Positions 8,785 through 18,953 of a DNA stretch of 64,000 nucleotides are shown one piece after another. This stretch comes from Variovorax sp. JS1663 (GTDB lineage Bacteria; Pseudomonadota; Gammaproteobacteria; Burkholderiales; Burkholderiaceae_C): positions 141,969 to 205,968 of the forward strand of contig NZ_LYMK01000006.1 in NCBI RefSeq assembly GCF_002157355.1. Direction: 5' to 3'. The number at the start of each line of letters is the position of its first letter. The stretch's first letter is position 1. The notes under the pieces are model-generated. The model saw nothing but the letters and a program-made list of their open reading frames with translations. It searched no databases and had not been told where the DNA came from. A program made the position numbers and the translations under genes.

Positions 8785-9783
8785 TCAGTAGAACTTCTTG
8801 AGGTCCATGCCGGCGTAGAGCTGGCCGACCTGCGGCTCGTAGCCATTGAACATCAAGGTCTTGTTCCGCTTGGCGAACAGCCCCGAGCCATCGCCGATGC
8901 GCCGCTCGGTCGCCTGGCTCCAGCGCGGATGGTCGACATTCGGGTTGACGTTCGAATAGAAGCCATACTCCTGCGCCGCCGCCTTGTTCCAGGCGGTCCC
9001 CGGCTCCTTCTCGACGAAGCGGATCTTCACGATCGACTTGCCGCTCTTGAAGCCGTACTTCCACGGCACCACGATGCGCACCGGTGCACCGTTCTGGTTG
9101 GGCAGCACCTCGCCGTACATGCCGAAGGTCAGCAACGTGAGGGGATGCATGGCCTCATCCATGCGCAGCCCTTCCACGTAAGGCCAATCCAGCACGCGCG
9201 AACCCACGAAGGGCATGGTCTTGGGATCGGCCAGGGTGACGAATTCGACGTACTTGGCGCTGCCCTGCGGCTCCACCCGCTTGATGAGCTCGGCCAGCGA
9301 ATAGCCGACCCAGGGGATCACCATCGACCAGCCCTCGACGCAGCGTAGGCGGTAGATGCGCTCTTCCTGCGCGCTGAGCTTGACCAGGTCCTCGATGCCG
9401 TACTTGCCCGGCTTCTTGACCAGCCCCTCGACCTCGACGGTCCACGGCCGGGTCTTCAGGGTACCGGCGTTCTTGACCGGGTCGCCCTTGTCGGTGCCGA
9501 ACTCGTAGTAGTTGTTGTAGCTCGTGGCGTCCTTGTAGTCGGTGAGCTTCTCCATGGTCTGCGCACCGGCCACCGCCGACTTCTCGCCCTTCAACGCAGC
9601 CAGCTTGCCGGGCGCGACGGCCTGCGCCAGCGCATCGCGGGCAGCCCAGGAAGCGAGCGCCGCACCGGCCACGCCGCCGGCCAGCAGCTTGAGCATGTCG
9701 CGCCGGCCTTCGTAGGCGGCGCGTGGCGTGATCTCGCTGGACCGCGGGTGGATGAAGCCGGAATCATCGGAACGAATCAACAT
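8785..9783 (-). CDS. msrP: MsrP molybdopterin catalytic subunit, periplasmic protein-methionine-sulfoxide reductase
   Basis: 332-residue enzyme repairing oxidised Met in envelope proteins. The N-terminus has [22 protein letters not shown], a twin-arginine export signal ending near ALAQA (about residue 54). The sulfite-oxidase fold has the molybdenum-ligand Cys in [15 protein letters not shown] and the cofactor-contact segment [20 protein letters not shown]. It ends in KKFY. First gene of msrPQ, with about 96 bases separating it from ccsB upstream. Confidence 0.96.
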   Translation of the reverse strand: MLIRSDDSGFIHPRSSEITPRAAYEGRRDMLKLLAGGVAGAALASWAARDALAQAVAPGKLAALKGEKSAVAGAQTMEKLTDYKDATSYNNYYEFGTDKGDPVKNAGTLKTRPWTVEVEGLVKKPGKYGIEDLVKLSAQEERIYRLRCVEGWSMVIPWVGYSLAELIKRVEPQGSAKYVEFVTLADPKTMPFVGSRVLDWPYVEGLRMDEAMHPLTLLTFGMYGEVLPNQNGAPVRIVVPWKYGFKSGKSIVKIRFVEKEPGTAWNKAAAQEYGFYSNVNPNVDHPRWSQATERRIGDGSGLFAKRNKTLMFNGYEPQVGQLYAGMDLKKFY

Positions 9784-9879
9784 GGATCGCCTTTCAGCTG
9801 TTTTGTCGTACTGGAATCAGTTCGTTCCCAGTGCTGATTCGGTTACGCGACGGATGTTCCGGCGGATTCACCCGCCCCG

Positions 9880-11196
9880 TTACAAGGTGCCGTAGCTGTG
9901 CAGCCCGCTCAGGAACATGTTGACGCCCAGGAAGGCGAACGTGGTCACCGCCAGCCCGGCCAAGGCCCACCAGGCGGCCACGGTGCCGCGCAGCCCCTTG
10001 ACCAGCCGCATGTGCAGCCAGGCCGCGTAATTGAGCCAGACGATCAGCGCCCAAGTCTCCTTCGGGTCCCAGCTCCAGTAGCCGCCCCAGGCATCGGCCG
10101 CCCACAGCGCGCCCAGCACGGTGGCGATGGTGAAGAAGGCGAAGCCGACGGTGATCGACTTGTACATCACGTCATCCAGCACCTCGTTGGCCGGCAGCCG
10201 CGCCGCGATGCGCCGGCGGCCCAGCAAGATGCCCGCCGCAATCACGGCCGAGATGGCCGCGTAGACGAGCCAGTAGCTGCCGCCGGCCTCCTGCGCACGC
10301 TGGCGGAAGGCCACCGGCACGAAGCACAGCGCCACGCCCAGCAGCCACATGGGCGTGAGCCGGTACCAGCGTGTCTCCTGCGCCTGTTCCTTGATGAGGT
10401 AGGCGAAGGCCACCATGGCCGCCAGCGCGAAGGTGCCGTAGCCGATGAAGTTGGCCGGCACGTGCAGCTTCATCCACCAGCTCTGGAGGGCCGGCACCAA
10501 GGGCTGGATCTCGTGGGCCTCGCGCACCAGCGTGTACCAGAGCAGGAAGCCGACCGCCGCGCTCACCACCAGCATGACGAAGGCACCCAAGGCGCGCGTA
10601 CCGTAGCGCGACTCGTAGTACAGGTAGAAGGTTGCCGTCAGCCAGCAGAAGAGCACGAAGACCTCGTAGAGGTTGCTGACGGGGATATGGCCGATGTCCG
10701 GGCCGAGCTGGTGGCTCTCGTACCAGCGCACCATGGTGCCGATCAGCGCCATCGTGACCGCGGCCCAGGCCAGGCGGGAACCGATCAGGTCCATGGTGTC
10801 GGCCTGTTTGCCGCTGAAGAAGCCGATCCAGTAGAACAGCGTGCTCATGAAGAAGAGCACGCTCATCCAGAGGATGGCCGACTGGCTGGAGAGGAAGTAC
10901 TTGAGCCAGAACACCTGCTCCGCACGCGCCAGGTCGCCCTGGTAGGACACGATGCCCAGCAGCGCCGCCGCGGCCACCACGATCGCCAGCACGCGCAATG
11001 GCCGCCAGAACCAGCCGAGCCAGATGGCGAAGGGCATCGCCCCCAGCAGGATGACTTTCTCGTAGATGTCCATCGCCCCGGCGTAGCGCGAGAAGGCGGA
11101 CAGCCCGCCGGCCAGCACCAGCACGGCGAACACCCAGTCGAAGGCGTTGCGGCGCGAGCGCCAGCTGTCGTGGAGCGTGAGGGTCGTGGTGCTCAT
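9880..11196 (-). CDS. ccsB: System II cytochrome c biogenesis protein CcsB/CcsA (haem handling)
   Basis: 438-residue polytopic membrane protein that presents haem to apocytochromes c on the periplasmic side together with ResB. The tryptophan-rich WWD haem-binding signature WGGYWSWDPKETWALIVW is at about 370-387, and external histidines occur in HVPANFIGYG and at the C-terminus (SGLHSYG). Multiple hydrophobic helices occur throughout. The start at 11196 overlaps the resB stop (ATGA); a longer frame to 11334 would run into resB. Names CcsA, CcsB and ResC are used interchangeably for this family. Confidence 0.94.
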   Translation of the reverse strand: MSTTTLTLHDSWRSRRNAFDWVFAVLVLAGGLSAFSRYAGAMDIYEKVILLGAMPFAIWLGWFWRPLRVLAIVVAAAALLGIVSYQGDLARAEQVFWLKYFLSSQSAILWMSVLFFMSTLFYWIGFFSGKQADTMDLIGSRLAWAAVTMALIGTMVRWYESHQLGPDIGHIPVSNLYEVFVLFCWLTATFYLYYESRYGTRALGAFVMLVVSAAVGFLLWYTLVREAHEIQPLVPALQSWWMKLHVPANFIGYGTFALAAMVAFAYLIKEQAQETRWYRLTPMWLLGVALCFVPVAFRQRAQEAGGSYWLVYAAISAVIAAGILLGRRRIAARLPANEVLDDVMYKSITVGFAFFTIATVLGALWAADAWGGYWSWDPKETWALIVWLNYAAWLHMRLVKGLRGTVAAWWALAGLAVTTFAFLGVNMFLSGLHSYGTL

Positions 11197-13325
11197 GATG
11201 CACTGTCCTTTCGGAGGGCGAGCAGCCGGTCTTTCAGGCGCTCGAATTCGCGGTCGCTGTCGATGGTCTTGCGGTTGACCGAGAAGGCCATGGTGGCCTC
11301 GGTGCCACCCCCCTTCGCATCCTTGGCCAGCCACACCCAGAGCCTGCGCTCGCGCACGTAGAGCATGGCAAAAATGCCCACGATCAGCAACAGGCAGCCT
11401 AGGTAGACGATGTTCTTGCCAGGGGCACGGGCGACCTGGAACACGCTGGCCTGCACCTGCTGGAAGTCGGTCAGCATCATCGCCACCGGCGCCGGATAGA
11501 AGTAGGAGTCGCTCAGGGCCAGCACGGCCTGGGTCAGGAAGGTCTGCGTCTTGTCATCGGCCGGCAGCACGGCCAGGCTCGCCTTCTCGCGGCTGAGGTT
11601 CAACACCTCGTACAGCACGTCGTTGAGGATGCGCACCAGCACGGCCCCGGCCCGCTCGCGCTCGGCCTCGGGCACGTTGGCCTCCATGAACTCGGCGATC
11701 GCCTGCCAGCCGCCGCTGCTCACCGCATCTGCCTTGGCCCGCTCGGCGCCGGCGAAGAGGGCCAGCGCCCGGCCGGCCGAGATGCGCAGCTGCTGGGCCA
11801 GCTCGGGCCGCTTCGGGTCGGTGGTGCGCGCGATGTAGCGCTCGATCGCGCGGGTGCGCATGTCGGCGTCGGCCAGGGCGGCGCGCATGCGAACGAAGCC
11901 GTCCATCGAACCCTGGTCATCAGCCGGCACGCGCAGGTAGCGGAAGGGCTCCTCCGGCCGCTCCCGCATGCCGAGCAGGAACACCGGCTGGCCGTCGCCG
12001 GTGTCCACCGGCACCATGTAGTTCTGGTACTCGCGCGCCTGACCGGCCGCGTCGCGCAGTTTGTAGCCGATGCTCGGGCCGATGTTGCGCAGCACCTTGG
12101 GCTTGTTCGTCTTGTTGGCCGCGCCCAGACGCGATTCGATGTCGCTCCGGAGGTCGACCTTGCGCACGTCGGCGCCGCTGGTCAGCGCGCCGGCATCGCC
12201 GAAGTTCTCGACATTGATCACGCGCAGCGCCGTGTATTCCAGCGTCAGCCGCTCGGTGCCGTTGGTGATTTCGGCGCTGTTGCCGATGACGCCCTCGAGC
12301 TCGAAGGACTTGGCTGCCGCCCCCATGGGCACGGCCTTGAGCTTCACGCTGGAGCCGCCGTCGTCGAAACTGGACTGGTAGATCTCGATGCCCTTGTAGC
12401 TCGCGGGGTGGTTCACCTCGATGCGCGCCGGCACCTGCCGCCCGGTCTCGCGGTCGTGCAGCACCACTTCGCTGGCGAACAGCTTGGGCATGCCGGTCGC
12501 GTAGTAGTCGACGATGAACTTCTTGAGCTCGATGGAGAAGGGCAACTCCTGCAGCAGCACCCCGTCGGACTGGATGAGGATCGCGACGCTGCCCTGCCCG
12601 CCCTCCGGCACGAGGATGTTGCCGCGGAAGGTGGGATTGTTCGGCGACAGCCGGTGCTGCGGCGCCACGTCGGCGATCAGGCCACCGCCGGTGTAGACGC
12701 TCTTTCCGTTGAACCAGGTCTGGGCCCGCACGATCAGGTCGCCGTCGAACAGCCCACCCAGGCACACCAGGACGATGGCGCCGTGCGCCGCGATGTAGCC
12801 CAGCTTGTGCGCGCCGCCCGCCCGAGCCGCCACCATCCAGCCATCGCCGTCGCGGTGCTGCAGCTTGACCTTCCAGCCGCCGCCGGCGAGCAGCTGGCCG
12901 ATGCGGTTGGCCGCGCCGTCCGGCGTCTCCTGGAGCACCGTCTCGGCACGCTGACCGAAGGCCCGCAGGCTCTGGACGCGGATGCTTTCCTTGTAGTTCT
13001 TCAGGTCGGCGAAGATGCGCGGCGTGTTGCGTGCAATGCACAGCGAGGTGCTGACCACCAGGAAGGCCAGGATCAGCAGGAACCACCAGGCGCTGTAGAT
13101 CGAATCGAGCCGGGCCGCGCGGAACACCTCGGCCCAGAAGGGCCCGAACTGGTTGATGTAGTTGTTGATGGGCTCGTGCTGCTTGAGCACGGTGCCGATG
13201 ATGGACGCGATGCAGATGACCGTCAGCAGCGCGATCGCGAAGCGCATCGACGACAGCAGTTCCACCAGCGCGCGGACCGCATGGGGGCCGCTGCGGACGC
13301 GAAGGCCGTGGGTGAAGACTGACAT
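11193..13325 (-). CDS. resB: System II cytochrome c biogenesis protein ResB
   Basis: 710-residue ResB/Ccs1-family protein, partner of CcsB in haem export and thioether ligation. Three N-proximal helices are clear (AIALLTVICIASIIGTVL, WWFLLILAFLVVSTSLCIA, LGYIAAHGAIVLVCLGGLF). A very large periplasmic domain follows, then a C-terminal helix (IVYLGCLLLIVGIFAML). The ATG at 13325 (MSVFTHGLRVRSG) is preferred over an in-frame TTG seven codons earlier that lies near a terminator. The gene is translationally coupled to ccsB. Confidence 0.94.
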   Translation of the reverse strand: MSVFTHGLRVRSGPHAVRALVELLSSMRFAIALLTVICIASIIGTVLKQHEPINNYINQFGPFWAEVFRAARLDSIYSAWWFLLILAFLVVSTSLCIARNTPRIFADLKNYKESIRVQSLRAFGQRAETVLQETPDGAANRIGQLLAGGGWKVKLQHRDGDGWMVAARAGGAHKLGYIAAHGAIVLVCLGGLFDGDLIVRAQTWFNGKSVYTGGGLIADVAPQHRLSPNNPTFRGNILVPEGGQGSVAILIQSDGVLLQELPFSIELKKFIVDYYATGMPKLFASEVVLHDRETGRQVPARIEVNHPASYKGIEIYQSSFDDGGSSVKLKAVPMGAAAKSFELEGVIGNSAEITNGTERLTLEYTALRVINVENFGDAGALTSGADVRKVDLRSDIESRLGAANKTNKPKVLRNIGPSIGYKLRDAAGQAREYQNYMVPVDTGDGQPVFLLGMRERPEEPFRYLRVPADDQGSMDGFVRMRAALADADMRTRAIERYIARTTDPKRPELAQQLRISAGRALALFAGAERAKADAVSSGGWQAIAEFMEANVPEAERERAGAVLVRILNDVLYEVLNLSREKASLAVLPADDKTQTFLTQAVLALSDSYFYPAPVAMMLTDFQQVQASVFQVARAPGKNIVYLGCLLLIVGIFAMLYVRERRLWVWLAKDAKGGGTEATMAFSVNRKTIDSDREFERLKDRLLALRKDSAS

Positions 13326-13344
13326 GACGGGCGAGGGAGAAAGC

Positions 13345-13380
13345 AAAAAGGCGGGCCATCCTCCTTGGGATCGGCCCGCC
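13345..13380 (-). terminator. Intrinsic terminator after cytochrome c4 gene
   Basis: On the minus strand, GGCGGGCC (13373-13380 side) pairs perfectly with GGCCCGCC (13350-13357 side), then TTTTT. It stops transcription from the cytochrome c4 gene 20 bases before resB begins, so resB-ccsB must have its own promoter or depend on read-through. Confidence 0.85.
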
Positions 13381-13428
13381 CTGTTGGGGTTTGTTATCGG
13401 CGGTTAGTTCACGCGGAAAAGCGGGCGA

Positions 13429-14106
13429 TCAGCGCAGGCCGGCGATGTAGTCGGACACCGCCTTGATCTCTCGGTCGTTGAGCTTGGCGGCCACGCCGTT
13501 CATCTGGGGGCTGTTCTGGCGTGTGCCGTCTCGGAACTGGTTCAACTGGGCCACGGTGTAGTCGGCATGCTGGCCGCCCAGGCGGGGGTACTGGGCCGGG
13601 ATGCCGGCGCCGTTGGGGCTGTGGCAGCCGGCGCAGGCCGGGATCTGGCGGTCGCCGATGCCGCCGCGGTAGATCTTCTCGCCCAGCGCCACCAGGTCCT
13701 TCTCCTTCGAGAAGCCGGGCTTGACCTTCTTGGAGCCGACGAAATACGCCACGTTGCGCATGTCTTCCTCGGACAGGGCCGAGGCCAGCGGCTTCATGAT
13801 CGCGCTCTTGCGCTTGCCGGACTTGAAGTCCTGCAGCTGCTTGAGGATGTATTCGGGGTGCTGTTGCGCCAGCTTGGGATTGGCCGCGATGGCCGAGTTG
13901 CCGTCCGCGTTGTGGCACGAAGCGCAGCTCTGGCTGTTGGCCGGGGTGTTGTTGAAGAGGGTGTCGCCCTTGGCGGGATCGGGCCTGGCGACCTTGGCAG
14001 GTGCCGCTGCGGCAGCCGGCTTGCTCTCCGGATCGTCGGCCGCGAAGCTGGCGCTGGCGGCGGCGCCCACGAGGGCTGCAAGCAGGAAACGGGCAAACAA
14101 CTTCAT
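13429..14106 (-). CDS. Dihaem cytochrome c4
   Basis: 225-residue periplasmic electron carrier feeding terminal oxidases. Signal peptide MKLFARFLLAALVGAAASASFA, then an Ala/Pro linker and two homologous cytochrome c domains with haem motifs CASCH (61-65) and CAGCH (158-162), each followed by the class I methionine region (SAIMKPLASALSEEDMRNVAYF; NSPQMNGVAAKLNDREIKAVSDYI). A longer frame reaches 14133 but the signal peptide sets the start at 14106. It lies beside resB-ccsB, whose products attach its haems. A terminator follows it. Confidence 0.94.
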   Translation of the reverse strand: MKLFARFLLAALVGAAASASFAADDPESKPAAAAAPAKVARPDPAKGDTLFNNTPANSQSCASCHNADGNSAIAANPKLAQQHPEYILKQLQDFKSGKRKSAIMKPLASALSEEDMRNVAYFVGSKKVKPGFSKEKDLVALGEKIYRGGIGDRQIPACAGCHSPNGAGIPAQYPRLGGQHADYTVAQLNQFRDGTRQNSPQMNGVAAKLNDREIKAVSDYIAGLR

Positions 14107-14180
14107 ATCGGGGGCTTGGGATTGATGGCGCAAAACCTGGCGATTCTACAATGTGACGCCCCGTGACCGAGGCGCCACCG

Positions 14181-14918
14181 ATGACCGCTCCGAGCCGCAA
14201 GCCGGCCCCCTCCTATCCCCGCAAGGCGGCCGCCGATGGCGCTACCGCCGAGAGCATGCGCGCCGCACGCGGCTGGCTGCACACCGCGCATTTCCTCACC
14301 AGCGCCCCCCAACTGGAGCACTTGCCTCCGCTCGGCCTGCCCGAGATCGCCTTCGTCGGGCGCTCCAACGCCGGCAAGTCCACCGCCATCAACACCCTGA
14401 CGCAGCAGACGCGCCTGGCCTTCGCCTCCAAGACGCCGGGCCGCACCCAGCACATCAACCTGTTCGGCGTCGGCCGGCAGAAGGTGGACGACGCCGTACT
14501 GGCCGACCTGCCCGGCTACGGCTACGCGGCCGTGCCGCGCGAGGCCAAGCTGCGCTGGCAGCGCGTGATGGGCAATTACCTGATGACGCGCGACAGCCTG
14601 CGCGGCGTGGTCCTGCTGTGCGACCCGCGCCATGGCCTGACCGAGCTCGACGAGATCCTGCTGGAGGTGATCCGCCCGCGGGTCGAGCAGGGCCTGAAGT
14701 TCCTCGTGCTGCTGACCAAGGCCGACAAGCTCTCCCGCGCCGAGGGCGCCAAGGCGCTGTCGATTGCGCGACTGCAGGCCGGCGGCGGCGAGGTCAAACT
14801 CTTCTCAGCCTTGAAACAACAGGGAGTGGACGAAACGGCCGAACTGCTGTGGCGCTGGACCCATCCGCAGGACGAGCCGGCCGCCGAACCGACGGAAGAA
14901 GGAGACAACCCCTCATGA
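14181..14918 (+). CDS. engB: Ribosome-assembly GTPase EngB/YsxC (YihA)
   Basis: 245-residue TRAFAC-class GTPase required for 50S maturation. G motifs: GRSNAGKS (about 60-67), TPGRTQ (switch I), DLPGYG (109-114), TKAD (179-182) and a late SALKQQG (G5). I chose the ATG at 14181, which has GAGG eight bases upstream. A GTG at 14163 would add six residues but has no ribosome-binding site and sits just after a TACAAT -10-like hexamer (14147-14152). The stop overlaps the start of the following hydrolase gene. Confidence 0.95.
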   Translation: MTAPSRKPAPSYPRKAAADGATAESMRAARGWLHTAHFLTSAPQLEHLPPLGLPEIAFVGRSNAGKSTAINTLTQQTRLAFASKTPGRTQHINLFGVGRQKVDDAVLADLPGYGYAAVPREAKLRWQRVMGNYLMTRDSLRGVVLLCDPRHGLTELDEILLEVIRPRVEQGLKFLVLLTKADKLSRAEGAKALSIARLQAGGGEVKLFSALKQQGVDETAELLWRWTHPQDEPAAEPTEEGDNPS

Positions 14919-15829
14919 TCCAGACCTTTGCCCGCGCGCTGCCCAACGGCACGACGCTCAGCTGCCGCGCCGCCGGCGAGTCCGGCCGCCCCTTGATGGT
15001 CTTCCTGCACGGCTTCCCGGAGGCCGCCTTCATCTGGGACGCGCTGCTCGAGCACTTCAGCCAGCCCGAGCATGGCGGCTTTCGCTGCGTGGCACCCAAC
15101 CTGCGCGGCTTCGAGAAGTCCAGTTCGCCCAGCGAGGTGTCGGCCTACCGCGCCCACCTGCTGATCCAGGACATCGAGCAGCTCGCCCAGAGCGAGCGCG
15201 CGGACGGCCGCATCGAGGTGCTGGTGGCGCACGACTGGGGCGGCGCCTTCGGCTGGGGCTACGGCAACCAGCATGCGGACAAGCTGGGCCGGCTGGTGAT
15301 CATCAACTCGCCGCACCCGGGCACCTTCATGCGCGAGCTGCGCGACAACCCGGCCCAGCAGGCCGCCAGCATGTACATGAACTTCCTGGCGCGACCCGAC
15401 GCCGAGGCGCTGCTCTCGGCCGACGACTACAAGCGCCTGTGGCTGTCGTTCACCCAGATGAAGGCCGGGCCCGAGGGCTACGGCTGGCTGACCGAGGAAG
15501 TCAAGAACAAGTACCGCGAGGTGTGGGACCATGGCCTCACCGGTGCCTGCAACCTCTACCGCGTCACGCCGATGAAGCCGGCCATCCCCGGACAGCCGGC
15601 CGTCGAGTTCCCTGAGCTGTCGCGCGATCGGCTGGTGGTGGAGGTGCCCACCTTCGTCTTCTGGGCGCTGGACGACGCGGCACTGCTGCCAGGCCTGCTC
15701 GAGGGCCTGGAGGACTACGTGCCGAAGCTCGATCTCAAGAAGGTGCCCGACGCCACCCATTGGATCGTCCATGAGCAGCCGCAGTACGTGGCCGGCGAGA
15801 TCGAGGCCTTCATCGCGCGGACTCAGTAG
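14915..15829 (+). CDS. Alpha/beta hydrolase, epoxide-hydrolase/dehalogenase-like
   Basis: 304-residue cytosolic alpha/beta hydrolase. It has the oxyanion-hole motif HGFPE (32-36, the HGxP form typical of epoxide hydrolases), an aspartate nucleophile in AHDWGGAFGWG (D107), an acidic residue in WALDDAALLP and the catalytic His in DATHW (about 282). Asp rather than Ser in the nucleophile elbow indicates epoxide hydrolase or haloalkane/fluoroacetate dehalogenase chemistry; the substrate cannot be told from sequence. ATGA-coupled to engB. Its last seven bases overlap the convergent acyltransferase gene. Confidence 0.88.
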   Translation: MIQTFARALPNGTTLSCRAAGESGRPLMVFLHGFPEAAFIWDALLEHFSQPEHGGFRCVAPNLRGFEKSSSPSEVSAYRAHLLIQDIEQLAQSERADGRIEVLVAHDWGGAFGWGYGNQHADKLGRLVIINSPHPGTFMRELRDNPAQQAASMYMNFLARPDAEALLSADDYKRLWLSFTQMKAGPEGYGWLTEEVKNKYREVWDHGLTGACNLYRVTPMKPAIPGQPAVEFPELSRDRLVVEVPTFVFWALDDAALLPGLLEGLEDYVPKLDLKKVPDATHWIVHEQPQYVAGEIEAFIARTQ

Positions 15830-16707
15830 ACGGGCGCCGCGCCCTCGGGGCGTGTCTTGAAGCGCCGGTGCACCCAGTAATACTGCGAGGGCATGGTGTC
15901 GATGTAGCTTTGCAGGCGCTCGTTCATCAGCGCCGTGTCGGCCACCACGTCCTCGGTCGGGAAGTCAGCCCAGGCGGGCAGCACCTCGATCTCGTAGCCG
16001 GTGGGCGTCAGCTTGGAGACCACCGGCACCACTTTGGCCCGCCCGAGCCGGGCGAAGCGCGACAGCGAAGGCACGGTGGCGGCCGGCACGCCGTAGAAAG
16101 GCACGAAGACCGTCTGGTCCCGGCCGAAGTCCATGTCGGGCAGGAGGTACAGCAGTCCGCCCTTGCGCAGCCCGGCAATGATCGGCTTGATGCCGTCGAC
16201 CCGGTTCAGCGTGATCACGTTGCCGAAGCGCTTGCGGCCTTCCCGAATCCACGCGTCCACCATCGGGTCGCGCTGCGTGGTGTAGATGGTGGTGGAGGGC
16301 CGCGCCGTGTGCATGGTCAGCGCGGTGGCGGCCGCGTCGAGCCCATAGAAATGCGGCGCGAACAGGATCATCGGCTCGGTGCCGTTGGCGATCTCGTGGA
16401 TCTCGGCGGCGGCGCCCTTCACCGTGAGGCGGGCCGCCACGGTGGCCTCGGGTGCATGCCAGAGCCAGCCGCGGTCCAGCCAGGACTGCGCCACGTAGAC
16501 GAAGGTCTCGCGCGCGATGCGGCGCCGCTCGGCGGCCGTTTTCTCGGGGAAGCACAGCGCCAGGTTGGCGTCCACCACCCGCCGGCGCGACGCGGCGACG
16601 CTGTGGAGCACATGGCCCATGAAGGCGCCGAAGCCCCGCACCGCAGGTAGCGGCACATGAGCCAGCGCACGCATGAAAGCGATGCCGATCTGGGAGGAAA
16701 GGCTCAT
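15823..16707 (-). CDS. Lysophospholipid/lipid A acyltransferase (LpxL/LpxM/HtrB family), copy 1
   Basis: 294-residue membrane-associated acyltransferase that probably adds a secondary acyl chain to lipid A. Catalytic HX4D motif HFYGLD has His119 and Asp124. Other family blocks are FPEKTAAERRRIARETF, TIYTTQRDPMVD, GGLLYLLPDMDFGRDQTVFVPFYGVPA and the C-terminal YYWVHRRFKTRPEG. A much longer open frame continues upstream across the next gene, but the ATG at 16707 overlaps that gene's stop (ATGA) and gives a normal-length protein. Second gene of a tandem pair. Confidence 0.92.
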   Translation of the reverse strand: MSLSSQIGIAFMRALAHVPLPAVRGFGAFMGHVLHSVAASRRRVVDANLALCFPEKTAAERRRIARETFVYVAQSWLDRGWLWHAPEATVAARLTVKGAAAEIHEIANGTEPMILFAPHFYGLDAAATALTMHTARPSTTIYTTQRDPMVDAWIREGRKRFGNVITLNRVDGIKPIIAGLRKGGLLYLLPDMDFGRDQTVFVPFYGVPAATVPSLSRFARLGRAKVVPVVSKLTPTGYEIEVLPAWADFPTEDVVADTALMNERLQSYIDTMPSQYYWVHRRFKTRPEGAAPVY

Positions 16708-17591
16708 GACGACACCTCGGCCACAACCGCCGCTTCCCCGCGCGGCTGTTTGTAGCGCGCGTAGTCCCAGACGTACTGCCCCGGAAGCGCGTGGATCAGC
16801 GCGGCGATGCCTTCGTTCATGGCAGTCGCGGCGGCCTCGGGTGTGGCCTTCGGATCGCCGAGGGCAGTGCCGTCGAACGGCGTCAGGCGGATGGCATAGC
16901 CGGCGCCGCGCGGCAGCCGCTCGCACACGCCGAAGAAGACGCGCGCCCCGGTCTGCTGCGCGAGGCGCGGCAGCAGGGTCATGGTATAGGCCGGCCGCCC
17001 GAGGAAGGGCGCCCACACGCCCTGCCCCAACGGCGGCACCTGATCCGGCAGGATGCCGGTGTAGCCGCCCTGGCGCAGCGTGCGGATCAGCCCGCGCACG
17101 CCAGCCACGCTGGTGGGCAGGGTCTGCAGGCCGCGCCGGTCGCGCGAGCCGGAGGCAAGGAGCTCTGCCATCCACTTCTTGCGGTGCGGCCTGAACAACG
17201 CGGTGATCGGGCCGTAGCTGCCGACGAAGCGCTCGCCGAGCGCCTGGCCCAGGATTTCCCAGCAGCCGATGTGCGGCGAGGCGATGATCACGCCCCTGCG
17301 CGCCGCCAGCGCCGCCTCCAGTTCGTCCACACCCTCCCAGCGGGCAATGCGCGGAAGCACGCTCTCGTCCTGCGGCCGCGCCCACAGCCAGGGCAACTCC
17401 GCCGCCATCGCGCCCGCCGCGCCGATGGCCGGGCGGTATTGCTCGGGCGTGAAGCCGGCGCGCTCGGCGTTGTCCCTGAAGCGCTGGCGGTAGGTGGGCG
17501 AGCCCCACCACACGAGCCAGCCCAGGCAGCGGCCGGCGGCCTGCATCCAGCGCAGCGGCACACGGGCGAGCAATCGAAACAGAAAGATCAT
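16704..17591 (-). CDS. Lipid A acyltransferase (LpxL/LpxM/HtrB family), copy 2
   Basis: 295-residue paralogue of the downstream gene. Catalytic motif HX4E is HIGCWE (His107, Glu112). Conserved blocks include RFRDNAERAGF, PITALFRPHRKKWM, GGYTGILPDQVPPLGQGVWAPFLGRPAYT and the C-terminal GQYVWDYARYKQPRG. Two genes of this family in tandem suggest sequential secondary acylation of lipid A at two positions, but which one is LpxL-like or LpxM-like is not decidable here. Divergent from metK. Confidence 0.93.
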   Translation of the reverse strand: MIFLFRLLARVPLRWMQAAGRCLGWLVWWGSPTYRQRFRDNAERAGFTPEQYRPAIGAAGAMAAELPWLWARPQDESVLPRIARWEGVDELEAALAARRGVIIASPHIGCWEILGQALGERFVGSYGPITALFRPHRKKWMAELLASGSRDRRGLQTLPTSVAGVRGLIRTLRQGGYTGILPDQVPPLGQGVWAPFLGRPAYTMTLLPRLAQQTGARVFFGVCERLPRGAGYAIRLTPFDGTALGDPKATPEAAATAMNEGIAALIHALPGQYVWDYARYKQPRGEAAVVAEVSS

Positions 17592-17656
17592 CCAGACGGA
17601 GGGGGTGAAAACCAGGCGCGCGCGCAGGGTACAGCGCGGCTCGAATAGAATGCAAA

Positions 17657-17715
17657 TTGTCGCTGAGTTATGGAACTACTTGCAGGGCGACGTTAAACAT
17701 CACTGCTAAAGCGTT
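17657..17715 (+). ncRNA. Probable SAM-II riboswitch in the metK leader
   Basis: The leader fits the SAM-II consensus as I remember it. P1 is GTCGC (17659-17663) with GCGAC (17687-17691). Its loop ends in TTGCAGG. Then come the conserved TTAAAC (17693-17698) and CTGCTAAAGC. Bases GCAG (17682-17685) can pair with CTGC (17703-17706) to form the H-type pseudoknot. A TAGAAT -10-like hexamer (17646-17651) puts the transcript start at the aptamer. It precedes metK, the SAM synthase gene, a sensible target. No covariance search was possible. Confidence 0.78.
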
Positions 17716-17771
17716 CGCCAGGCTCCCGACGGATTGGCAACGCGTCAATTCAACTACTGGAGTTTCATCGA

Positions 17772-18949
<1,178 letters not shown>

Positions 18950-18953
<4 letters not shown>

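Noticed and set aside
15823..17655. A 610-residue open frame spanning both acyltransferase genes
   Set aside because: Only its C-terminal half is protein-like; the upstream half is the wrong frame of the second acyltransferase gene, which has its own clear motifs.
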